Assembly: GCA_021158845.1 (NCBI GenBank)
Contig: JAGGSY010000108.1
Location: forward strand, 1 to 22,202
Length of the DNA stretch: 22,202 nucleotides
Source: Caldisericia bacterium
GTDB lineage: Bacteria; Caldisericota; Caldisericia; B22-G15
Direction: 5' to 3'
This document shows, piece by piece, positions 7,570 through 15,381 of the stretch. Position 1 is the first letter of the stretch, and each line of letters begins with the position of its first letter. The position numbers were made by a program, and so were the translations under genes. Below the pieces are notes generated by a model. That model was given only the letters and a program-made list of their open reading frames with translations. It searched no databases and had not been told where the DNA came from.

Positions 7570-8253
7570 ATGAAGAGTAAAATTTTAGCTCTGATGCTAA
7601 TAATGATACTTATGATCCCTCTCTATTCATGTACCAGGGGAAAAGGTAAATTGGTTTCCGTGCCCTCCTTTGTTGGTATGAGGATAAGGGATGCTGAGAA
7701 ACTTGCTGAGGAGAAAGGTTTACTTATAAAAGTCGTTGGTACAGAATTTTCCAAAGAGTTTCCAATAGACTACATAGTTACACAGGAACCAAATCCCCAT
7801 GTTCTTGTAAAAGAGGGCAGGATTATAAATGTTACCATAAGTAATGGGCCTCCAAAGGTTGAAGTTCCAGATTTTGTAGGAATGGATTTTGGAGATGCAC
7901 AAGAGTTGATTTATGAGAAGAAGCTTGTAATTGGAAAAATTGAGGAGGTTTCTGATCCAAATGTGAAGGTCGGAATAATCCTTGAGCAGGAGCCATCTCC
8001 AAAGACGCTTGTTGAGGAGGGAACCCCCATAAATCTTAAAATTTCAAAGGGTGTTCTTGGTCAGGTGCCATCAGTTATAGGTCTCTCCCTTGAAGAGGCA
8101 AAGAGTCAGGTGATAACAAGTGGATACACCATAGGAAAGATTGTTGAAAAGAGAAATCCTGCATATCCGTCAGGAATTGTATGGAATCAGGATCCTGCAC
8201 CTCTCACATACGCATCTTCTGGTTCGTCTGTTGATTTAGTGGTGAATCCATGA
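7570..8253 (+). CDS. Lipoprotein with three PASTA domains
   Basis: A 227-residue exported protein. It has a signal peptide with lipobox LYSC (Cys21), then three PASTA repeats at about 29-93, 98-160 and 165-226, each starting VP-x-(F/V)-(V/I)-G and ending in a strand of the type INVTIS, INLKIS or VDLVVN. PASTA domains bind peptidoglycan fragments or other cell-wall ligands, usually on Ser/Thr kinases or penicillin-binding proteins. Here neither a kinase nor a transpeptidase domain is present: the repeats follow the lipid anchor directly. The gene overlaps rpe by 4 nt (ATGA). In many Firmicutes rpe follows a PASTA kinase (prpC-prkC-rsgA-rpe), so this may be a kinase-free counterpart of that locus. 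Confidence 0.9.
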   Translation: MKSKILALMLIMILMIPLYSCTRGKGKLVSVPSFVGMRIRDAEKLAEEKGLLIKVVGTEFSKEFPIDYIVTQEPNPHVLVKEGRIINVTISNGPPKVEVPDFVGMDFGDAQELIYEKKLVIGKIEEVSDPNVKVGIILEQEPSPKTLVEEGTPINLKISKGVLGQVPSVIGLSLEEAKSQVITSGYTIGKIVEKRNPAYPSGIVWNQDPAPLTYASSGSSVDLVVNP

Positions 8254-8891
8254 AGATAGCACCTTCAATACTTGCATCTAAATTTGTTAATTTAAAGAAA
8301 GACATTAAACTTCTGGAGAGATCTGGAGCTGACATTATACACCTTGATATAATGGATGGTCATTTTGTTCCAAACATCTCCTTTGGTTTTCCCATAGTAA
8401 AGGCTGTAAGGAGTTTAACATCTTTGCCCCTTGATGCCCATCTCATGATTGAGAATCCGGAAAGATTTATAGATAGATTTATTGATTCTGGAGTTGATAT
8501 GATATCTGTTCACATAGAGGGAAATTATCACATAAACAGGATTTTAAATACTATAAAGAAGAGTAAAGTAAAGGCAGGAGTTGCTATAAATCCAGGAACT
8601 CCCCTTAATTCTCTTGAAGAGGTGTTAGATATTGTGGATTTTGTTCTTGTTATGAGTGTGAACCCTGGTTTTTCAGGACAGAAATTTATAGACTCATCTA
8701 TTGAAAAAATTAGAAAGTTATGTAAAATTAGAGAGAAGGGAAACTTCGGTTTCGAGATAGAGGTAGATGGCGGATTAAATTTTGAGATAGCTGAGGTTCT
8801 TAAGGAGATGGGAGTAGACATTCTTGTGTTTGGGAGTTTTATCTTTAAAGATATAGAAAAGGCATTAAATGAGTTGAGGAAACTAAAATGA
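8250..8891 (+). CDS. rpe: Ribulose-phosphate 3-epimerase
   Basis: A 213-residue TIM-barrel enzyme that interconverts ribulose-5-phosphate and xylulose-5-phosphate. It opens MKIAPSILASKF. The metal and catalytic set is intact: His31 and Asp33 in HLDIMDGHFVPN, His64 in DAHLMIENP, the phosphate loop VNPGFSGQKF (residues 137-146) and Asp173 in EVDGG. Length is typical. It overlaps the PASTA lipoprotein upstream and the antitoxin downstream by 4 nt each. Its place at the head of a ribonucleoside degradation operon fits entry of ribose-5-phosphate into the pentose phosphate pathway. Confidence 0.96.
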   Translation: MKIAPSILASKFVNLKKDIKLLERSGADIIHLDIMDGHFVPNISFGFPIVKAVRSLTSLPLDAHLMIENPERFIDRFIDSGVDMISVHIEGNYHINRILNTIKKSKVKAGVAINPGTPLNSLEEVLDIVDFVLVMSVNPGFSGQKFIDSSIEKIRKLCKIREKGNFGFEIEVDGGLNFEIAEVLKEMGVDILVFGSFIFKDIEKALNELRKLK

Positions 8892-9154
8892 GAGAAGAAA
8901 AGATCACTCTTACACTGCCTGCTGAACTCCTGGAGGCAGTAGAAAAGAAGGCGAAGAGAAAGAGAAAGAAGAGGGATGAATTTCTAAAAGAGGTCATTAC
9001 CTTCTATATTGCCATGGAGGATAGGAAGACACGCATCAAGAAGGAACTGATAAAGGGATACAAGGAGTCGTCAGAGGCAAGCATGCTTTTGTCCAGAGAA
9101 TTTTTTGAAGTTGAACAGGAAATCTTTAGGGACATATTCAAGTATTTCAAATGA
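8888..9154 (+). CDS. MazE-type ribbon-helix-helix antitoxin
   Basis: An 88-residue, highly charged protein. Residues about 4-50 fit a ribbon-helix-helix DNA-binding fold: a short strand (KITLTLP), helix A (AELLEAVEKKAKRKRK) and helix B (KRDEFLKEVITFYIAM). The C-terminal part is acidic and would be the toxin-binding tail. Such proteins repress their own operon and neutralise a MazF toxin. Its stop codon overlaps an ATG (ATGA at 9151-9154) that fits the toxin's start. The assignment rests on size, fold pattern and the adjacent MazF-like gene. Confidence 0.75.
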   Translation: MREEKITLTLPAELLEAVEKKAKRKRKKRDEFLKEVITFYIAMEDRKTRIKKELIKGYKESSEASMLLSREFFEVEQEIFRDIFKYFK

Positions 9155-9515
9155 GTAAAAAAAAAGTCAAATCAGGAGAGGAGATATCTATTTAGTGGAT
9201 CTTTCTCCATCAAAGGGTTCGGAGCAGAGTGGAATAAGACCTGTTCTTGTAATACAGAATGATATAGGAAATAAATATTCGCCGACAGTGATAGTGGCAG
9301 CCATAACATCAAAGGAGGTTAAAGAGGTGTATCCCATTGTTATAAAGGTAGAAAGAAATGAAGGAGGATTGGATAAAGATAGTTTTATACTTCTCAACCA
9401 GATTAGAACCATTGATAAGAGAAGGCTCTTAAAGAAAATAGGAAAACTCAAGAAATCAACCATGGTGAAGGTAGATATAGCTCTTAAATTCTCCTTAGGG
9501 CTTATTAAGATATGA
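9151..9515 (+). CDS. mazF: MazF/PemK-type mRNA interferase, frame broken at an A9 run
   Basis: From 9195 the frame reads VDLSPSKGSEQSGIRPVLVI..., an unmistakable MazF with SPTVIVAAITSK and DSFILLNQIRTIDKRRL. MazF cleaves single-stranded mRNA. The conserved N-terminal strand RRGDIYLVDL is encoded in the same frame at 9174-9203, yet that frame has no ATG, GTG or TTG between the stop at 9156-9158 and GTG at 9195. The natural start is the ATG at 9151, overlapping the antitoxin stop, but it is one base out of frame. As written it gives a 14-residue peptide. The shift lies at nine consecutive A residues (9157-9165); one extra A, or a -1 slip, gives MSKKKSQIRRGDIYLVDL, a complete MazF. Options are a sequencing error, slippage-dependent expression, a phase-variable switch, or a decayed gene translated only from GTG 9195 without the first strand. 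Confidence 0.75.
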
Positions 9516-10882
9516 GTTCGAAATTTAAAGCATGGATTTACGCTAAAAATCTATTCTATAATGATAAACTGGTTAAAAAGGCATCTCACTGGGGAGAGAT
9601 AGAACCACTTATAAAGAGTGAGGAACTCCTAACAAAACTTCTGTGGGAAAGTTATGTTCCAGGATCTAATGCAAGGGAATCTCTCATAATTGCCGGTGTG
9701 CAAGCTTTAGAAAATAGAGGATTTGATGTTTCAGAGATGGAAAAACTCCTTCCAGTCGGATTGAAATTTCTTAAAGAGGAGGATATAGGGGGATTAATCT
9801 CTGTTACATCAAAGATATTTAGTTTAATTCCAAATTTAAAAAAGAACATGGATCATCCATACAATAGTTTTATTCATCCAATGAACTGGAGAGAGATTGA
9901 AAAAGCCTTTCCAAAGGTTACTGTAAAATCTCCAACCTCTATAAAAGAGAGGATAGAAGGTGGACTATACGGGATGATCTCTGGTGGAAGTTTTGGAACA
10001 AAGATTGAAGGATATCCTTATTGGGAGATAGAGAGTGCATACAAAGATTTCTCCTTTTATCTTGATAATGAGGTAGACACAACAAATGATGATATTACCT
10101 ATGAGTTAAATTTACTCATTGAGTTTTTAGAGAAGGGAAGAAAGATTACAAGTGAAGACATTGCGTTGGGCTGGGTGAAAAGAATACCTTTTGGTTGGAG
10201 TGCAGAACTCATTGCTCTTATGAATATAAAGAGAGGCATAATGCCTCCTCTCTCAGGTCAGTTTAACAATCCCTACAATGAATGGATAGGTGGAGCAATG
10301 AGAGGAAATATGCCTGGACTCTTATCTCCAGGAGATCCTTACAAGGCATCCTATCTTTCATACATAGATGGTGTGGTTTCCCATGATAAAAATGGAGTTT
10401 ATGGAGAAATGTTCGTAGCCATTCTTACATCTCTTGCCTTTGTTGAAGAGGATATTGAAAAATTAATAGAGATTTCTATGGAATTTATACCAGAGAGAAG
10501 CGAGTTAAGGAGTGTTCTTGAGACCACATACAAGATGTGCAAGGAGAAAGATAACTGGAGGGAGGTAAGGGAGTGGATATACAAAAGATTTGAAAGATAC
10601 AATTGGATTCATCTCTACCCAAACATTGCCATTGTACTGATGGGGCTTATGTTTGGAAAGGGTGATTTTTTAAAGACTGTAGAGATAATTTCAAGGAGTG
10701 GTTTTGATGTTGATTGTAATCTTGGTGAAGCGTTAGGAATTCTTGGAGTTTTAGACCCTGAATCTATCCCCTTGAAGTGGAAAGAGGCATTGAAAGATGT
10801 TATAAATACATACATGAGAGGAAGGAACCAGTTTAAAATAGGAGAGATAGTTGATATGGTTGTGAAGGGGACAAGCTTATGA
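9512..10882 (+). CDS. ADP-ribosylglycohydrolase (DraG) family protein
   Basis: A 456-residue protein. Residues about 145-412 carry the all-helical ADP-ribosylglycohydrolase fold: GGLYGMISGGSFGTKIEG (150-167), the acidic metal site TNDDITYE (191-198), an AMRGNMPGLLSPGDPYKAS block (262-280), an SYIDGVVSHDKNGVYGE block, and the second metal site GFDVDCNLGEALG (397-409) in place of the usual GGDTDTNAAxxGA. The metal-binding Asp residues are kept, so it is probably active. The first 140 residues are an extra region I do not recognise. The gene lies between mazF and ribokinase in a nucleoside-use operon, overlapping both by 4 nt. This recalls the E. coli yegTUV order (nucleoside transporter, DraG family, sugar kinase), so an N-glycosidase acting on a small nucleoside is more likely than protein de-ADP-ribosylation. 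The substrate is unproven. Confidence 0.82.
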   Translation: MSSKFKAWIYAKNLFYNDKLVKKASHWGEIEPLIKSEELLTKLLWESYVPGSNARESLIIAGVQALENRGFDVSEMEKLLPVGLKFLKEEDIGGLISVTSKIFSLIPNLKKNMDHPYNSFIHPMNWREIEKAFPKVTVKSPTSIKERIEGGLYGMISGGSFGTKIEGYPYWEIESAYKDFSFYLDNEVDTTNDDITYELNLLIEFLEKGRKITSEDIALGWVKRIPFGWSAELIALMNIKRGIMPPLSGQFNNPYNEWIGGAMRGNMPGLLSPGDPYKASYLSYIDGVVSHDKNGVYGEMFVAILTSLAFVEEDIEKLIEISMEFIPERSELRSVLETTYKMCKEKDNWREVREWIYKRFERYNWIHLYPNIAIVLMGLMFGKGDFLKTVEIISRSGFDVDCNLGEALGILGVLDPESIPLKWKEALKDVINTYMRGRNQFKIGEIVDMVVKGTSL

Positions 10883-11790
10883 TCTTTGTTGTGGGAAGTA
10901 TCAATGTAGATTTGGTTGTATACTCTGAGAGATTCCCAGAGGAAGGGGAAACTCTTGTTGGAAAAAATTTCTTTATGAATCAGGGAGGTAAAGGAGCAAA
11001 TCAGGCAGTTTCCTCTAAAAAAGCAGGTGGCGATGTTCTATTTTTGGGAAGAGTGGGGGATGATTACTTTGGTAAATTTGTCGAAGCAGAGATTAAGAGG
11101 TTTTCTGTGGAATCTAACCTTGAGAAGGTAAAAGATGTCTCCACAGGTATTGCTCTTATAAATGTGGATAGGGAGGGGAAGAATAAAATAGTTATAATAC
11201 CTGGTGCAAATGCACTGGTGGGGGAAAGAGAGGTGGATATTTTAAGGAGGGATTTTAAAGAGGGTGATTTCCTCCTTTTACAGGGAGAGATTCCCATTGA
11301 AGCAAATGTTAAATTATCTGAGATAGCACATGAAAAAAGAGGGACTGTTATATTTGATCCCACACCTGTTGATGAGAGTCTGTTAAGAGTAATTCCTTAC
11401 TGCACCATAGTTACACCCAATGAGGTGGAAGTTAAAAGACTCACAGGAAACAGTGAGGTGGTGGATGGTGCAAAGAGGCTTTTGGATTATGGGGCAGAGA
11501 GCGTGATTGTAAAGATGGGTGAAAGAGGAGGTTTCTATATGAACAAAGAGGAGAGTTTTTTCTTCCCCTCCTTTAATGTTAATCCAGTTGATACCACAGG
11601 AGCAGGTGATACATTCAACGGCTCATTGGCCTCTGCCCTATTTCTGGGAATGAACATGAAAGATGCCATAAAGTATGCATCCGCAGCTTCTGCTATTTCT
11701 GTTACAAGGAAAGGTGCAGCCACATCATCTCCATTAAAGGAGGAAATAATTAATTTTTTGGAGGAGAAGGGTGAAAAAGTTAATTATTGA
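10879..11790 (+). CDS. rbsK: Ribokinase (PfkB family)
   Basis: A 303-residue sugar kinase. The N-terminal substrate motif is SINVDLVV (residues 7-14), followed by the ribokinase signature GGKGANQA (36-43), VTPNEVEVKRLTG (178-190), and the anion hole and catalytic base DTTGAGDTFNG with Asp244. GGKGANQA favours ribokinase over fructokinase or adenosine kinase. It would phosphorylate ribose released by the nucleoside hydrolases in this operon to ribose-5-phosphate. It overlaps the DraG-family gene by 4 nt and the next nucleoside hydrolase by 20 nt. A relative acting on a ribonucleoside is possible but less likely. Confidence 0.88.
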   Translation: MIFVVGSINVDLVVYSERFPEEGETLVGKNFFMNQGGKGANQAVSSKKAGGDVLFLGRVGDDYFGKFVEAEIKRFSVESNLEKVKDVSTGIALINVDREGKNKIVIIPGANALVGEREVDILRRDFKEGDFLLLQGEIPIEANVKLSEIAHEKRGTVIFDPTPVDESLLRVIPYCTIVTPNEVEVKRLTGNSEVVDGAKRLLDYGAESVIVKMGERGGFYMNKEESFFFPSFNVNPVDTTGAGDTFNGSLASALFLGMNMKDAIKYASAASAISVTRKGAATSSPLKEEIINFLEEKGEKVNY

Positions 11791-12697
11791 TACGGATTGT
11801 GGTATTGATGATGCAATTGCTATTATGATGGCTATTTCAAGGAAGGATGTAGATGTTGTTGGTATTACCACTGTCTCTGGTAATACCTATGTGGATCAGG
11901 TTACGGATAATGTTTTAAGATTACTTTCATATTTTGGAAGAAAGGATATACCAGTTTTTAAAGGTGCCTCAGTTCCTCTAATTCAAAAGCTTTCAAGAGG
12001 AGAGAAAATTCATGGTGAGAATGGTCTTGGGGGAGTTATACTTCCAGAAACTGATAAGAAAGAGGAAACTATAAAAGCACCAGATGCAATTTTTAAACTT
12101 GCCAAAGAGAATGAAGGTCTAATCGTTGTTACACTTGGTCCTTTAACTAACATTGCCATGGCTATCAATCTGTATCCTGAACTTAAAAATTATGTTAAAG
12201 AAATTGTATCAATGGGTGGAGCACTGGAGACAGGAAATGTTACAAGATTTGCAGAGTTCAATTTTTATCAGGATCCAGAAGCAGTCCAATTTGTTATAAA
12301 CTCTGGTATTCCAATGACTATTGTTCCATGGGACCCAATTGTAAAACTCATGTTTCTTGAAGAGGAGATAAAAGCCATTGTCCCTGATGGTTCTAAATCT
12401 GGAGAGCTTTTTCTTGAACTTATGAAGACACCAATAAACTTTATAGAGAAATTCTATGGAATTAGAGGAGAGGTTTTTCCTGACCCCTTGACGATGGCTT
12501 ATGTGATAGACGAGAGAGTGGCGAAGAAAGTCATCCTTGGAGACATGGAGATGGAGCTTAACTACACTACTATGAGAGGAGCAAGTGTCCTGCTTGAAGG
12601 AGAGAGGTTGAAGATAGTTGTAGAACTTGATAGAGATGTTTTTGTTGAGCTTCTTAAGGAAACTCTCATTAATTTGAAAGGAGGTGAGAGAGAATAA
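11771..12697 (+). CDS. Inosine-uridine preferring nucleoside hydrolase family protein 1
   Basis: A 308-residue enzyme of the calcium-dependent nucleoside hydrolase family, splitting ribonucleosides into base plus ribose. The N-terminal Ca-binding signature reads DTDCGIDDA (residues 7-15), with Cys10 in place of the usual Pro. Also seen are HGENGLGG (81-88), LGPLTNIAMA (122-131), MGGALETGN (148-156), the ribose-binding EFNFYQDPEA (162-171), and Asp238 of the Ca site in FPDPLTMAY. The residue before Asp238 is Pro, not the His that acts as acid in classical IU-hydrolases, so base specificity or leaving-group activation may differ from the second copy at 17367. It overlaps ribokinase by 20 nt and has GGAGGAGAAGG ahead of its start. 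Confidence 0.9.
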   Translation: MKKLIIDTDCGIDDAIAIMMAISRKDVDVVGITTVSGNTYVDQVTDNVLRLLSYFGRKDIPVFKGASVPLIQKLSRGEKIHGENGLGGVILPETDKKEETIKAPDAIFKLAKENEGLIVVTLGPLTNIAMAINLYPELKNYVKEIVSMGGALETGNVTRFAEFNFYQDPEAVQFVINSGIPMTIVPWDPIVKLMFLEEEIKAIVPDGSKSGELFLELMKTPINFIEKFYGIRGEVFPDPLTMAYVIDERVAKKVILGDMEMELNYTTMRGASVLLEGERLKIVVELDRDVFVELLKETLINLKGGERE

Positions 12698-12734
12698 GAA
12701 ATTTTATAAAAACTGTAGGAAAAAGGAGGAAGAA

Positions 12735-13802
12735 ATGAAAAAAATTTTATCAATTTTGGTTGTTTTAGCTTTAGTTGCGGGTTTGGTTTCTTTAACCGCA
12801 TGCGGGAAGAAGGAAGAAGAGCAACCACCTGAAAAGAAACTCAAGGTAGTTCTCTACATCAATGGAACCCTTGGGGATAAGTCTTTCTTTGATTCCGCTA
12901 ATAGAGGTATAGAGAGAGCAATAAAGGAACTTGGAATTGAGGGAAAGGTTATTGAGGGTGGTTATGACCCCGCAAGATGGGAGCCAGATCTTGAACAACT
13001 CTCTGAAGGTGATTGGGATATTATAATTGTGGGAACATGGCAGATGACAGAGAATCTTGAAAAAATTGCTCCAAAGCATCCAGACAAGAAGTACTTTATA
13101 TTTGATACAACAGTGGATTATTCAAAGGGAAATCTTGATAATGTATATTCAATCCTTTACAAGCAAAACGAAGGTTCATTCCTTGTAGGTGCCCTTGCTG
13201 CAATGATAACAACTTCGGATATGCCCCTTGCAAATCCTGATAAGACTATTGGATTCCTTGGTGGAATGGATATCCCTGTCATCAACGACTTCAAAGTTGG
13301 ATACATTCAGGGAGCACACTACATTGATCCTGATATAAAGGTTCTTGTTTCCTATGCAGGATCCTTCAGTGACCCTGCAAAGGGAAAAGAGCTTGTTCTT
13401 GCTCAGTATGATCAGGGAGCAGATATCTCTTTCAATGTTGCAGGAGAAACAGGACTTGGGCTTCTTGATGCTGCAAAAGAGAAGAATAAGTATGCAATAG
13501 GTGTTGATTCAGATCAGTACCTTATGTTTAAGGATAGCGACCCAGAGAAGGCAGCACACATTGTAACATCCATGATGAAGAATGTAGATAACTCACTCTT
13601 CAGAGGAATAAAACTCCATATGGAAGGAAAACTTGAATATGGAAAGGCAGAGGCACTTGGAATTAAAGAAGGCGGTGTAGGTATTGCTGATAATGAAAAC
13701 TACAAGAAGCTTGTTCCAGAGGAATTTAGAAAGAAAATAAAGGAGCTTGAGGAAAAGATTGTTAATGGAGAAATAGTAGTAGATACAGCTTTCGGTCAGT
13801 AA
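12735..13802 (+). CDS. BMP/PnrA-family nucleoside-binding lipoprotein (ABC substrate-binding protein)
   Basis: A 355-residue exported lipoprotein with signal peptide MKKILSILVVLALVAGL and lipobox LTAC (Cys23). A linker rich in Glu and Pro follows, then a periplasmic-binding fold of the basic membrane protein/PnrA type: DKSFFDSANRGIERA, GTWQMTENLEKIAPKHPDKK, a VGALAAMITT helix, GFLGGMDIPVINDFKVGYI and AIGVDSDQY. Members bind purine and other nucleosides for the ABC importer encoded next. I place the start at the ATG at 12735, which has AAAAAGGAGGAAGAA ahead and a proper signal peptide; an in-frame ATG at 12684 would overlap the previous gene and add 17 charged residues. A terminator hairpin follows the stop codon. 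Confidence 0.92.
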   Translation: MKKILSILVVLALVAGLVSLTACGKKEEEQPPEKKLKVVLYINGTLGDKSFFDSANRGIERAIKELGIEGKVIEGGYDPARWEPDLEQLSEGDWDIIIVGTWQMTENLEKIAPKHPDKKYFIFDTTVDYSKGNLDNVYSILYKQNEGSFLVGALAAMITTSDMPLANPDKTIGFLGGMDIPVINDFKVGYIQGAHYIDPDIKVLVSYAGSFSDPAKGKELVLAQYDQGADISFNVAGETGLGLLDAAKEKNKYAIGVDSDQYLMFKDSDPEKAAHIVTSMMKNVDNSLFRGIKLHMEGKLEYGKAEALGIKEGGVGIADNENYKKLVPEEFRKKIKELEEKIVNGEIVVDTAFGQ

Positions 13803-13812
13803 AAAATTAATT

Positions 13813-13840
13813 AGCCGGGAGGCTCCTCTCCCGGCTTTTT
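13813..13840 (+). terminator. Rho-independent terminator or attenuator inside the transport operon
   Basis: AGCCGGGAG (13813-13821) and CTCCCGGCT (13828-13836) form a perfect 9-bp, GC-rich stem with a 6-nt loop, followed by T residues. It lies 10 nt after the binding-protein stop and 16 nt before the ATPase start. Such hairpins often lie after the binding-protein gene of ABC operons, where they stabilise its mRNA and reduce expression of the downstream membrane parts. No promoter is evident between hairpin and ATPase gene, so partial read-through is likely. Confidence 0.85.
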
Positions 13841-13855
13841 CTAAATGGAGGAAGG

Positions 13856-15379
13856 ATGGGAGTTATACTTTCTGTAGAGAATATAGTTAAGATTTATCCC
13901 AATGGTGTTATTGCAAATAGGGGCGTTAGTGTAGAAATAGAAGAAAATACCATCCATGCCATAGTGGGGGAGAATGGAGCAGGAAAGACAACCTTGATGA
14001 AGGTGATATTTGGTATAGAGAAACCCCAGGAGGGCAAAATATATTACAAAGGAAAGGAGATACATATAAGAAATCCTCTTGATGCAATAAAAATTGGAAT
14101 TGGTATGGTTCATCAGCATTTGATGCTTGCCCCTGATTTGACTGTAAGTGAAAATCTTGTTCTTGGTTCAGAACCTATTAAAGGGAGATTCTTCCTTGAT
14201 ACCCAGAAAGCCATTGAGATAACAAAAGAGGTTTCTAAAAAGTATGGGCTTGAAGTTCCTGCAGATAAAAAGATTAAGGATCTTCCTATAGGTATAAAAC
14301 AGAGAGTGGAAATTCTTAAAGCTCTCTTTAGGAATGCAGAATTATTGATTCTTGATGAGCCTACATCAGTGCTTACACCACAGGAAACGGAGGTTCTCTT
14401 TAAAACCTTGAGGGAACTTAAAAAACATGGTAAGACGATTATCTTTATATCCCACAAACTAAAGGAGGTAAAAGAGATTGCTGATAAGGTAACTGTTATG
14501 AGGGATGGGAAGGTTGTTGCCACAAAAGATGCAAAGGATCTGACTGAACATGATATAGCATATCTGATGGTGGGTAGAGAGATAAGTTTTGAAAGGATTC
14601 CTCCCCCAAAAAAAGTTGGAGAGCCACTTCTTACTGTAAGGAATCTTTCCTATGTAAATGAAGAAAATATAGAGGTCTTAAAAAACATCTCCTTTGAAGT
14701 TAGAGCTGGTGAGATACTTGGAGTTGCTGGAGTTGAGGGAAATGGTCAAACAGAGCTTGTTGAGATACTTACAGGTCTTAGAGAGGCAACCAGTGGAGAA
14801 ATTTTAATTAAAGGAGAAAATATTTTAGGTCTTTCTCCAAGAGAGATTAGAGAAAGGAAGGTTTCTCATATACCAGAGGATAGAATGAAGAATGGAGTTG
14901 CAGATAAGGCAACTATTGAAGAAAATTTTATAGTTGATAGATACTACAAGAGTCCTTTTTCAAGAGGAGTAAGGTTGAATTGGAACTATATACAGGATTA
15001 CAGTAGTAAACTTATAAAGGATTTTAACATCCTTGCCAGTTCCTCTAAGGCAACAATTTCCTCTCTTTCAGGTGGAAATATTCAGAAGGTTGTAGTGGCA
15101 AGAGAGCTTTCTTCCAACCCCATGGTTTTAATTGCTGATCAGCCAACGAGAGGAATAGATGTTGGTTCTGAGGAGCTTGTTCACAACCTTCTCACCAAAG
15201 TAAGAGATGAAGGAAGTGCAGTTTTTCTTGTCTCAGCAGATCTTGATGAGGTTCTAAAACTCTCCACGAGAATAGTTGTAATCTACAATGGAGAGATAGT
15301 CGCAAGGTTTAACAAGGTGGATGGTCTTACAGGTAAGGATCTTGGTCCATACATGTTGGGTATAAAGCGGGAGGAGTAG
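13856..15379 (+). CDS. Nucleoside ABC importer ATPase with two nucleotide-binding domains
   Basis: A 507-residue double ATPase of the sugar/nucleoside importer class. Domain 1 (about 1-240) has an intact Walker A (GENGAGKTT, 38-46), Q-loop (VHQHLM), Walker B with catalytic Glu (LLILDEPTS, 163-171) and switch His200; its signature is the degenerate LPIGIKQR. Domain 2 (about 255-505) has a broken Walker A (GVEGNGQTE, no GKT/S) and DQP for DEP, but keeps LSGGN at 404-408. This asymmetric arrangement is normal for the family: one of the two composite sites hydrolyses ATP. It follows the terminator, has GGAGGAAGG before its ATG, and is encoded 2 nt before permease 1. It works with the BMP-type lipoprotein and the two permeases. 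Confidence 0.95.
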   Translation: MGVILSVENIVKIYPNGVIANRGVSVEIEENTIHAIVGENGAGKTTLMKVIFGIEKPQEGKIYYKGKEIHIRNPLDAIKIGIGMVHQHLMLAPDLTVSENLVLGSEPIKGRFFLDTQKAIEITKEVSKKYGLEVPADKKIKDLPIGIKQRVEILKALFRNAELLILDEPTSVLTPQETEVLFKTLRELKKHGKTIIFISHKLKEVKEIADKVTVMRDGKVVATKDAKDLTEHDIAYLMVGREISFERIPPPKKVGEPLLTVRNLSYVNEENIEVLKNISFEVRAGEILGVAGVEGNGQTELVEILTGLREATSGEILIKGENILGLSPREIRERKVSHIPEDRMKNGVADKATIEENFIVDRYYKSPFSRGVRLNWNYIQDYSSKLIKDFNILASSSKATISSLSGGNIQKVVVARELSSNPMVLIADQPTRGIDVGSEELVHNLLTKVRDEGSAVFLVSADLDEVLKLSTRIVVIYNGEIVARFNKVDGLTGKDLGPYMLGIKREE

Positions 15380-15381
15380 AT

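Noticed and set aside
9195..9515. GTG at 9195 as the true start of mazF
   Set aside because: It would remove the conserved RRGDIY strand that is still encoded directly upstream in the same frame; kept only as a fallback start.
8888..9515. Toxin-antitoxin pair as part of a mobile element
   Set aside because: No integrase, transposase, direct repeats or tRNA target are nearby, and the pair overlaps rpe upstream and the DraG-family gene downstream as part of the operon.
12684..12734. Upstream in-frame start for the BMP-type lipoprotein
   Set aside because: It would place 17 charged residues before the signal peptide and overlap the preceding gene; the ATG at 12735 has a strong ribosome site and gives a normal lipoprotein signal.
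14113..14523. Minus-strand reading frame of 136 codons inside the ABC ATPase gene
   Set aside because: It is a shadow of the ATPase coding frame, with no ribosome site and a Ser/Leu-rich antisense composition.
14700..15379. Broken second Walker A in the ABC ATPase as a sign of decay
   Set aside because: A degenerate second P-loop and DQP in place of DEP are normal for double-domain sugar and nucleoside importer ATPases.
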